Assembly (NCBI GenBank): GCA_003671055.1
Contig: QWPV01000003.1
Coordinates: 22,209-86,208 of the forward strand
DNA length: 64,000 bases
Source: Planctomycetota bacterium
GTDB lineage: Bacteria > Planctomycetota > Phycisphaerae > Phycisphaerales > SM1A02
Direction: 5' to 3'
The notes beneath the pieces were generated by a model. The model did not search any database, was not told the DNA's origin, and saw only the letters and a list, made by a program, of their open reading frames with translations. This document shows, in pieces, positions 56,935 to 64,000 of this stretch (its first letter is position 1; the number at the start of each line of letters is the position of its first letter). The translations under genes and the position numbers were made by a program.

Positions 56935-57933
56935 ATGCCTCTCGAGCGTTACGCCGCAGCCGCGATTCAGACCGCCTTTGCGAATCCGAAGACACGCGAT
57001 GAAATCGCGGAGCGCACCGCGCGCATGGTTGCGATGGCAGATCAAACTGTTGCGGGCTACGCACCGTTCTTTGATGTGCGACTCATCGCCTTTCCAGAAT
57101 TCGCGCACGCTGCACCGTGCTACTTCACGATTGAAGAGTTGATCGATCATCTTGCGGTGGAGATTCCCAACGATCACACCGATGCGTATGTGCGATTCTC
57201 TAAACGCACCGGTTGCTATGTGCAAACAGGGACGTTCATCGAGATCGACAAGAAGTATCCCGGTGTCGTGTTCAACACCACATGCCTGATTGGACCGGAT
57301 GGAATCTTGGCCAAGTACCGCAAAGTGAATCCGTGGATTCCGTGGGAAGTGCACGCAAGTCCGCACGATATTCCTGGTTACGCGGAGGAATTGTTTCCCG
57401 TCGCGGACACGGAGATCGGCAAGATCGGTTGCGCGATCTGCTACGACTGGCTTTTTCCGGAAGCGATTCGACAACTCGCGTTCAATGGTGCTGAAGTACT
57501 CATTCGCGTGAGTGCGTACATGGATCCGTGGGGCGCAACTGCGCCGATGGATTGGTGGACGACGATCAATCGAGCGCGTGCGATTGAAAACACAGCGTAT
57601 GTGCTCGCATGTAATCAAGGCGCGAGTTTCGAGGGCTATCCGCCGTTTAGTTGGCCAGGTGGTTCGATGGTTGTGGACTTCGATGGTCGCATTCTCGCGC
57701 AAGCGGATCCTGGCGCGGGGGAGAAAGTTGTCGTTGCGCCCATCGATCTCGCTGCGCTGCGCGACGCGCGCGCGCGACGCCGAGGGCACGACATGCGAAG
57801 TCACTATCGCTCCGAGGCGTACCCATATGCGGCGACGCCGATGTTCTCCGCAGCAGGAAATGCGCGCATTGCGATCGAGATGAATGACGCGCGGATTGCG
57901 CAAGCGAAGTTGCGATTGGAGCGCGGGCAATGA
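56935..57933 (+). CDS. Carbon-nitrogen hydrolase (nitrilase superfamily amidase)
   Basis: 332 residues from ATG 56935. The catalytic triad is visible as Glu in LIAFPEFAH, Lys in KYRKVNPW and Cys in GCAICYDWLFPE. The enzyme cleaves a C-N bond of an amide or a nitrile, with substrate not given by sequence. The nearest pattern is the aliphatic amidase/formamidase branch, with conserved NRARAIENTAYVLACNQG. It precedes the FG-GAP lipoprotein gene with a 4-base overlap. Confidence 0.9.
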   Translation: MPLERYAAAAIQTAFANPKTRDEIAERTARMVAMADQTVAGYAPFFDVRLIAFPEFAHAAPCYFTIEELIDHLAVEIPNDHTDAYVRFSKRTGCYVQTGTFIEIDKKYPGVVFNTTCLIGPDGILAKYRKVNPWIPWEVHASPHDIPGYAEELFPVADTEIGKIGCAICYDWLFPEAIRQLAFNGAEVLIRVSAYMDPWGATAPMDWWTTINRARAIENTAYVLACNQGASFEGYPPFSWPGGSMVVDFDGRILAQADPGAGEKVVVAPIDLAALRDARARRRGHDMRSHYRSEAYPYAATPMFSAAGNARIAIEMNDARIAQAKLRLERGQ

Positions 57934-60900
57934 TGGTTGCGCGTGCGCGTGCGGTTGCGCTGTTGATGTGCAGCGTGCTGAGTGGATGCGGCGGTGAGCC
58001 AGCGCAACTTTCGTCGGCCGCGAGTGCGCGAATGAATGCCGCAGCAGGAGCCGTGGGGCAGTTCGATTTCGTCGCAGCAGAAGCGGAGTTTCGCGCGCTT
58101 TCAAAGGAGTATCCAGCGGATCGATTGCTGCGCTTCGATGCGGCGCTGGCGCGTATGAATCAGTCGAGTGAGGGCGCGCAGGACGCGGCACTTCTCGAGT
58201 TTCAACAACTGATGCGTGAAGAGCCAAGCGATTTGCGTGCGACATATTGCGCAGGGTTGTGCTTGCTCTATCTCGGTCGTAGTGCAGAAAGCGCGCCGCT
58301 CTTTGAAACATGCGTGAAGCGCTCGCCAACCGATGCGTATGCCGCGTACTTCCTCGGGCAGTCCTACGACACGCTGAGCGATCCAGCGAAGGCGTTGCCG
58401 TGGTTTCAGAAGTCCGCCGAGCTTGCGCCGAATCTCAAGAGCGCGTGGCTAGGCGTGCAGCGCTGTGCGCGTCGAACGCGCGATGAAGCAGTCGCAGAGT
58501 TCGCGCTCGCAACGTTCGAAGCATTGCTCGACAATCCGCGCGCGCTGAGTGCGGAGTTCAAGTACACGCGACTGGGTCCGTTGGGAGTTGTCGCGCTTCC
58601 AGCTGAGGTGCGAGGCGCGTCGTCAGCGCAAAAAGATGTCGATGCGCTCTTCGCAGCAGCGGAACCTCTCGTCATCGAGGATGAAAGCGCGACGGAACTG
58701 CGTTGGAGTCGCGATCCGAGAGCGCACGCAGTGACGGTGGATTTGAATCTCGATGGATTGCAAGATCTCATTCTTCTGCGCGCGTTTGCGAATGAGGGAA
58801 CGGATCTTCCGCCGAACGCGGTGTTGCTTGCGAACAATCGCGGCACATTCACGCTTGATCGCGCGCATCCCGCAGCGGCGGTGACTTCGGTGAACGCGCT
58901 GCTTGTAGGGGACATCGACAACGACTCGCGCACGGATCTCTACTTCTGCCGCGATAGCGCGAACATCTGCTTGATGGCGGAAGACGACGGCACCTACCGC
59001 GATGCAGCGGCTGAAATGCAGGTGCGTGGCAGCGGCGCACCGACGGTCGATGGCGCGCTTGCCGATCTCGATCACGATGGCGATCTCGATCTTTTCCTCG
59101 TACACAGCGCTGGCCTCAATGAACTTTTGAGTAACAACGCAGATGGATCGTTTCGCGCGCTCGGCGCGAACGAGGGATTGGCGTTCGACACGCGTCCCTC
59201 GCGGCAGGTGCTCGTCATCGACATCGATCGTGATCGCGATGCTGACATCATCGTGTTGAAAGAGAACGCGCCGCATGAAGTTTGGCTGAATGACCGCGTG
59301 TGGAAGTGGACGAAAGCAACCGAATTCGATGCATTTGCGTCCATGCCTGCGGAAGCTGTGGTGGGTATCGAAGATTTTTCGAATGCGGCGCGGTCGCTGG
59401 TGACGCTCGGCGCCGAAGGCATCGCGCGGTTCGACGTTGCTACGAAGGCGCGCGAGTTCGTCGGCGCACAAGGTCGCGATGCGGGCTTTCGAGTGCTCAC
59501 TGTTCGCGATGTTGATGGCGATGGTCGCAGCGAGATCGTCGAGCAGCACGCTGCGAAGACAACACTGCGCGATCCTGCGTTGCAATTGCTCGCGGAGGTC
59601 ATGACGCCAGACGGGACGCTCTCGAGTTTTCTTCTTCCGCTTTCCGCTACGCATGGAGACTCGCTGCTGTATCTGCGCGCGGGCGAAGCACCGATGCTTG
59701 CGAAGCCGGGCAAAGGTCGACTGCAGTTCGCCGCGCTGCGATTGAGTGGTCGCGATGATCCGAGTCAGTCCATGCGTTCGAACGCGAGCGGCCTCGGCGC
59801 GACATTCGCGGCGCGCGTCAACGAATCATGGACCGGCGGTACGACACTGCGCACTTCAAGTTCAGCGGGGCAATCGCTCGCACCAGTTTCTTTCGGCCTT
59901 GGAATCGCAAGCAGCGCAGACTTCGTGGAGATCGAATGGTCTGACGGCGTGATGCAAACGGAGCGCGCGATCGCTGCGGGTGAAGTCGCGGACATTGTCG
60001 AGACGCAGCGCCAATTGTCGAGTTGTCCCGTGCTCTTCGCGTTCAACGGTACACGCATGGAATTCGTGACAGACCTTCTCGGCGTGGGGGGACTCGGCTA
60101 CCTGCTCGAGCCTGGCGTCTACAGCGAGCCTCGTCCGCGAGAAGTTTTCGTTCTGCCTGAAGGCGCGCTCGCTCCTGCACTCGATGGAACACTTTGCGTC
60201 GCGCTCGCCGAGCCGATGGAAGAGTCGTGCATGCTTGACACGGTTGAGCTCGCGGCGATTGATCTTCCACAGGGTTGGAACATCGCGCCTGATGAACGCC
60301 TTGGAATCTTCGGCGCAGCGCCCACAGGTGAACTCGTCGCGTGGCGACATGCGTGGCTGCCAATGTCGAACGATGCACTGCTTGAATGTGATGGAGTAGC
60401 CGCGACGTTGCCCGCACATGATCGACGTTTCATCGGTCGACTTGCATCCGAACACACGATCGAACTTCCCTTCGCAACCGACATCACACAGATTGATGAT
60501 CCATGGCTCATCATCGACGGTTGGGTTGAGTATCCCTACTGTCAGACGATGTTCGCCGCGTGGCAAGCAGGCGCGAAGTTTCGTGCGCCAAGCCTTGAAG
60601 CACGCGGCGCAGATGGTGTGTGGAAGGAACTCGTCGCGGAGTGGGGATATCCAGCAGGCATGCCGCGACGCATGGCGCTGCCGATTCCAAAATCTGCGCT
60701 TCCTCCTTCATGCACAGCATTGCGGATGCGCACGAACATCGAGGTGTACTTTGATTGCGTGCAGCTTATTGCTCGGGAAGCACTGCCCGCAGCGCGAGTG
60801 GAGCTTGAAATGGTGACCGCGACACTCTCGAACCCAGGATTTGCGACGCGTTCAACGCTCGAGCAAGCGCGACCGTACTACGACCATGCATCGCCGCAAC

Positions 60901-61220
60901 CATTGTGGGATTGCAGATTTCAGCGAGGTCTCTACACCGCGTTCGGTTCCGTGCAGCCGCTGCTCGCAGCGGAAGACGATGCACTCGTCGTGTTCGGACC
61001 TGGAGAAGAAGTCGCTTGTGCGTTTGCGCAGCCATCAGAGCCTCAAGCGTCCGGTGTCACGCGTCGATTCATCCTGACCACGCACGGTTGGTGCAAAGAC
61101 ATGGATCTTTTTACGCGCGATGGTGAGACGATCGAACCACTGCCGAGCAAGGCTCCGCTCAGCGTGCGCGCACGACAACTCATGGAAGATTCGAGGACGC
61201 GTCAGATGGGTGGTCGATAG
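57930..61220 (+). CDS. TPR + FG-GAP/VCBS + ASPIC/UnbV lipoprotein (CRTAC1-like)
   Basis: 1096 residues with lipoprotein signal (AVALLMCSVLSGC, lipobox LSGC near residue 20). TPR-like helices follow (about 40-200). Then a beta-propeller-type region of FG-GAP/VCBS repeats with Asp-rich loops (DLNLDGLQDL, DIDNDSRTDLYF, DLDHDGDLDLFL, DIDRDRDADIIV, DVDGDGRSEIV, about 270-535), and an ASPIC/UnbV-like segment (SFGLGIASSADFVEIEWSDG, about 650-680). The last about 400 residues form a further beta-rich domain. Exported, probably in a complex with the multihaem cytochrome encoded next (33-bp gap), a recurrent planctomycete pairing. Confidence 0.82.
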   Translation: MMVARARAVALLMCSVLSGCGGEPAQLSSAASARMNAAAGAVGQFDFVAAEAEFRALSKEYPADRLLRFDAALARMNQSSEGAQDAALLEFQQLMREEPSDLRATYCAGLCLLYLGRSAESAPLFETCVKRSPTDAYAAYFLGQSYDTLSDPAKALPWFQKSAELAPNLKSAWLGVQRCARRTRDEAVAEFALATFEALLDNPRALSAEFKYTRLGPLGVVALPAEVRGASSAQKDVDALFAAAEPLVIEDESATELRWSRDPRAHAVTVDLNLDGLQDLILLRAFANEGTDLPPNAVLLANNRGTFTLDRAHPAAAVTSVNALLVGDIDNDSRTDLYFCRDSANICLMAEDDGTYRDAAAEMQVRGSGAPTVDGALADLDHDGDLDLFLVHSAGLNELLSNNADGSFRALGANEGLAFDTRPSRQVLVIDIDRDRDADIIVLKENAPHEVWLNDRVWKWTKATEFDAFASMPAEAVVGIEDFSNAARSLVTLGAEGIARFDVATKAREFVGAQGRDAGFRVLTVRDVDGDGRSEIVEQHAAKTTLRDPALQLLAEVMTPDGTLSSFLLPLSATHGDSLLYLRAGEAPMLAKPGKGRLQFAALRLSGRDDPSQSMRSNASGLGATFAARVNESWTGGTTLRTSSSAGQSLAPVSFGLGIASSADFVEIEWSDGVMQTERAIAAGEVADIVETQRQLSSCPVLFAFNGTRMEFVTDLLGVGGLGYLLEPGVYSEPRPREVFVLPEGALAPALDGTLCVALAEPMEESCMLDTVELAAIDLPQGWNIAPDERLGIFGAAPTGELVAWRHAWLPMSNDALLECDGVAATLPAHDRRFIGRLASEHTIELPFATDITQIDDPWLIIDGWVEYPYCQTMFAAWQAGAKFRAPSLEARGADGVWKELVAEWGYPAGMPRRMALPIPKSALPPSCTALRMRTNIEVYFDCVQLIAREALPAARVELEMVTATLSNPGFATRSTLEQARPYYDHASPQPLWDCRFQRGLYTAFGSVQPLLAAEDDALVVFGPGEEVACAFAQPSEPQASGVTRRFILTTHGWCKDMDLFTRDGETIEPLPSKAPLSVRARQLMEDSRTRQMGGR

Positions 61221-61253
61221 GATGCGCGTTGCAGCAAGGATGCTGTACGACCC

Positions 61254-64000
61254 ATGACGCAGACTCCACGACAGCCTGTTGGTCCTCGATTAAAGTCGCT
61301 TCTCGCGGGCGTTTTTTTGCTGTTCGCGCTGCTGACGGTGAACAGCGTCTACCTCTCGACGGTCACGCTCCTCGAATGGTCGAGCGGGGTGACGTATCAA
61401 AATCAGTTTTACCTCTGGAACTTCCTTGCGCACCTTGTGCTTGGATGTTTGATCGTGATTCCAACGATCGTTTTCGGTGTGCTGCACTGGCGCAATGTGC
61501 TCACGCGCGTCAATCCTCGCGCGAAAGCCGCGGGTATCGCAACGCTCTTCTTCGCCATTGCGTTGCTCGCCACCGGCATCGCGCTCACGCGAGTTGAACT
61601 CTTCGGTGCGATCATCGGAGTTGTTGATCCAGATGCGCGCACGGTGGTGTACTGGGCGCACGTCGTGCTTCCGCTCTTGTGTGTGTGGATCTTCATTGTG
61701 CATCGCCTGTCTGGTCGTCGTATCAAATGGCGCATCGGTGTGCGATGGAGCGTTGCCGCGCTCGGAGCCGCGCTTCTTGCGTGGGGCATTCATGTGTTCA
61801 TGCCGAACCCCTCGGTGCTGCAACCGCTTGCGGGCGAGAAGTATTTCGAACCATCGCTCGCGCGAACCTCAGATGGCGGCTTCATCGACCAGAAGCATCT
61901 TCTGATGAATCAGTACTGCATCGAGTGCCATGCGGATGTTCACGCATCGTGGTTGTCATCGGCGCACGCTGCGAGTTCGTTCAACAATCCGTTCTACACA
62001 GCCAGCGTTCGTGAGACTCGAAAGCAAGCGTTCGAGCGCGAAGGCAGCGTGCAAGACGCACGATTCTGCGCAGGCTGCCATGATCCAGTGCCGTTCTTCT
62101 CTGGAAGTTTCGAAGCGACAAAGTGGGATGATCCGCTCTACGACCTGAGCGCTGATCCATTGGGGAACGCGAGCATCAGTTGCACAAGTTGCCACAGCAT
62201 CGTCAGTATCAATTCCAATCGAGGCAACGCCGACTACACGATCGAAGCGAGTCCGCAGTATCCGTTCGCCTTCAGCGAGACGCCGCTGTTGCAGTGGGTG
62301 AATCGACAACTGGTCAAGTCGAAGCCCGCGTTTCACAAGCACACCTATCTCAAGCCTGAAGTGCATCGCACGAGCGAGTTCTGCGGAGCCTGTCACAAAG
62401 TGTTCTTGCCCGAAGCACTCAACGACTATCGATTCATCCGTGGCCAAGATCATCTCGACTCGTTCTTGCTCAGCGGTGCGTCTGGCTTTGGCGCGCAGAG
62501 TTGGCACGCGCCCAAGAAGGCATTCAATCAGTGCAACGATTGCCACATGACAGCGGTTCCTTCCGATGACTTTGCTGCGCGTGACCGTGATGGCAGTGGC
62601 ACGCGCACGATCTTGTCGCATCTTTTCCCGAGTGCGAACACTGCACTTGCGATGGTCCGTGCAGAGAAGGGTGAGTTGCAGGATCTTGAGGGTGTGCTCA
62701 ACGCGCACGCGAAGTTCAACGAGAAGACGCTGCGCCTTGACCTCTTCGGCATTCGCGAAGGCACGGCGCCTGACGCAACGCAGCACGCGCCGCTCACGAA
62801 TTCTGACGCGCTGCCGATCCTTGATGCGGGCAAGACGTATGTGCTTGAGGTGGTGGTGCGCACGAATCGCATTGCGCATGAATTCACGCAAGGCACAGCG
62901 GATTCCAATGAAGTGTGGCTCGATGTCGCAGCGTCCGAGGGCACGCGCGAAATCGGTCGCGTGGGCGGGATGAATGCGCAAGGCGCGGTCGATTCGTGGA
63001 GCCGTTTCTACAACGCGTTTGTGATTGATCGCGAAGGCAAGCGCATTGACCGACGCAATCCGCAAGACATCTTCACAGCGCTGTACAACAATCAGATTCC
63101 ACCAGGCGCGGGCGATCTCACGCGCATCAAGTTCACAGTGCCCAGTGATGTTGCTGCGCCGATCGCGATGAGCGCGCGTGTGCTCTATCGAAAGTTTGAT
63201 GCGACCTATTCGGCGTTTGTGTTTGGCGACGAGCCAATTCCGCAGTTGCCGATTCTCGTGCTCGCGGAATCGAGCATCACCTTTGGCGTTCGAACTGCGA
63301 CAGGAACAGTGCACGCTGCGCCGACGCGTGAAGTCGATCCAAAGACGGCGCCGAGTGTGGCGGAGCGTTGGTATGACTACGGCATCGCACTCGCGCGCGA
63401 AGGCGACAAGGGTGGCGGGCGTGGAAATCTCCGTGAAGCCGAGCGCGCGTTCGGCAACGTCGCTGCACTTGGTGACGCGCGCGGAACGCTCGGTCAAGCG
63501 CGCGTGCAATTCAAAGAGGGGCGGCTCGACGAGGCTGCGGCATCCTTGACGAGTGCTTCGGGTGCGGCAGAGGATCTCAACAGCGGCGTGAATGCGTGGA
63601 CGGTTGCGTGGTTCACTGCACTTGTCGAGAAACAACGCGGCCAATTCGATGAGGCGATCGCGTTGTTTGAACGCGTGGAGCGCACTGATTTCGCAGGCGC
63701 GCGCGAGCGAGGATTCAATTTCGCGAAAGACGTGCGCGTGTTGAACGAGCTTGCGCAAACGTTGCTCGATCGTCGAAGTATGGTGCAAGACGAATCGGGC
63801 GACGATGAGCGTCAGGCGCTCGCGTTGCTCACGCGCTCTGTGGAAATCGATCCTGATCAGCCGATCGCGCATTGGTTACTCGCGCGACTCTATGACATGC
63901 TCGGCGACGAACCGAACGCCACGCGCGAGCGTGCGCTGCATGAGCGATGCCGCGTCGATGACAATGCGAAAGACGAAGCAGTTCGACTTGCGCGCGAGCG
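61254..64000 (+). CDS. Membrane-anchored pentahaem c-type cytochrome with TPR tail (3' partial)
   Basis: The frame opens at ATG 61254 and has no stop before the window end (about 915 codons). Four to five N-terminal membrane segments (about 15-175) lead to an exported part. Five haem c motifs (CxxCH) are seen at about residues 222 (CIECH), 272 (CAGCH), 310 (CTSCH), 377 (CGACH) and 427 (CNDCH). A beta domain follows (about 500-690), then TPR-like helices (about 700-915) such as RWYDYGIALAREGDKGGG and LALLTRSVEIDPDQPIAHWLLARLYDMLGD. It probably transfers electrons at the outer face of the membrane. Confidence 0.85.
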   Translation, partial: MTQTPRQPVGPRLKSLLAGVFLLFALLTVNSVYLSTVTLLEWSSGVTYQNQFYLWNFLAHLVLGCLIVIPTIVFGVLHWRNVLTRVNPRAKAAGIATLFFAIALLATGIALTRVELFGAIIGVVDPDARTVVYWAHVVLPLLCVWIFIVHRLSGRRIKWRIGVRWSVAALGAALLAWGIHVFMPNPSVLQPLAGEKYFEPSLARTSDGGFIDQKHLLMNQYCIECHADVHASWLSSAHAASSFNNPFYTASVRETRKQAFEREGSVQDARFCAGCHDPVPFFSGSFEATKWDDPLYDLSADPLGNASISCTSCHSIVSINSNRGNADYTIEASPQYPFAFSETPLLQWVNRQLVKSKPAFHKHTYLKPEVHRTSEFCGACHKVFLPEALNDYRFIRGQDHLDSFLLSGASGFGAQSWHAPKKAFNQCNDCHMTAVPSDDFAARDRDGSGTRTILSHLFPSANTALAMVRAEKGELQDLEGVLNAHAKFNEKTLRLDLFGIREGTAPDATQHAPLTNSDALPILDAGKTYVLEVVVRTNRIAHEFTQGTADSNEVWLDVAASEGTREIGRVGGMNAQGAVDSWSRFYNAFVIDREGKRIDRRNPQDIFTALYNNQIPPGAGDLTRIKFTVPSDVAAPIAMSARVLYRKFDATYSAFVFGDEPIPQLPILVLAESSITFGVRTATGTVHAAPTREVDPKTAPSVAERWYDYGIALAREGDKGGGRGNLREAERAFGNVAALGDARGTLGQARVQFKEGRLDEAAASLTSASGAAEDLNSGVNAWTVAWFTALVEKQRGQFDEAIALFERVERTDFAGARERGFNFAKDVRVLNELAQTLLDRRSMVQDESGDDERQALALLTRSVEIDPDQPIAHWLLARLYDMLGDEPNATRERALHERCRVDDNAKDEAVRLARE

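Noticed and set aside
61956..63872. A 638-codon open frame on the minus strand
   Set aside because: It is fully antisense to the multihaem cytochrome, whose CxxCH motifs and TPRs are clear. The antisense product is Arg/His-rich and without domain character.

Overview
The window is a GC-rich bacterial chromosome segment with dense coding, short or overlapping gene junctions and no tRNA, rRNA, CRISPR array or recognisable transposase. The gene set suggests a flagellated, didermic member of the Planctomycetota, probably a Phycisphaerae-like lineage. Reasons are the mix of flagellar genes, sigma-54, LPS genes (kdsC, lptB, an OstA-like giant, an LpxL-type acyltransferase, a PagL-like barrel), DUF1573 and PEGA proteins, and an FG-GAP/ASPIC lipoprotein next to a multihaem cytochrome. 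The assignment is an inference from gene content.

Layout: (1) 1-9008 is a flagellar block, fliG(partial)-fliH-fliI-fliJ-motE-like-fliK-flgD-flagellar operon protein-flgE. Two sigma-54-type (-24/-12) promoters lie before fliK and flgE, and rpoN itself is at 13659-15182. (2) 9204-15182 holds a PIN/TRAM protein, the SRP RNA, dnaX, ybaB, recR and rpoN. (3) 15161-19346 is a 4.2-kb block of four exported or membrane proteins of unknown function, bounded by a perfect 22-bp direct repeat whose left copy is the end of rpoN. This looks like an insertion and is the most unusual structure in the window. (4) 19399-25741 holds a YfcH-type epimerase fused to an extra domain, ilvE, a zinc-ribbon membrane protein, a MATE transporter and a HEAT lipoprotein. 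(5) 25799-33073 is a metallo-hydrolase, nuoD-nuoE-orf-nuoF, ybeY, a CorC/YbeX protein, lptB and a PEGA lipoprotein. (6) 33024-42597 holds a NUDIX enzyme, a candidate small RNA, surface-sugar and lipid A genes, a response regulator, a coiled-coil membrane protein and gspE. (7) 42946-52553 runs rpsT, a CPBP protease, a Ser/Thr kinase, kdsC, a 1133-residue LptC/LptA-like protein, tryptophan 2,3-dioxygenase and a DUF2339 protein. (8) 52584-64000 holds a ferredoxin, rlmN, an MsbA-like ABC exporter, a degenerate PdeM-like protein, a nitrilase-family hydrolase, an FG-GAP/ASPIC lipoprotein and a five-haem cytochrome that runs off the right edge.

How the genes work together: the flagellar block supplies the switch, export ATPase complex and hook, probably with hook genes under sigma-54. 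The LPS genes are scattered but together imply Kdo-containing LPS export and lipid A acylation or deacylation. The nuoDEF genes supply part of complex I, with the remaining subunits outside the window. Many first genes of transcription units have a TANNNT box only 6-9 nt before the start codon and no Shine-Dalgarno sequence, which suggests leaderless mRNAs, while others (flgE, rpsT, the NUDIX gene) keep a clear Shine-Dalgarno.
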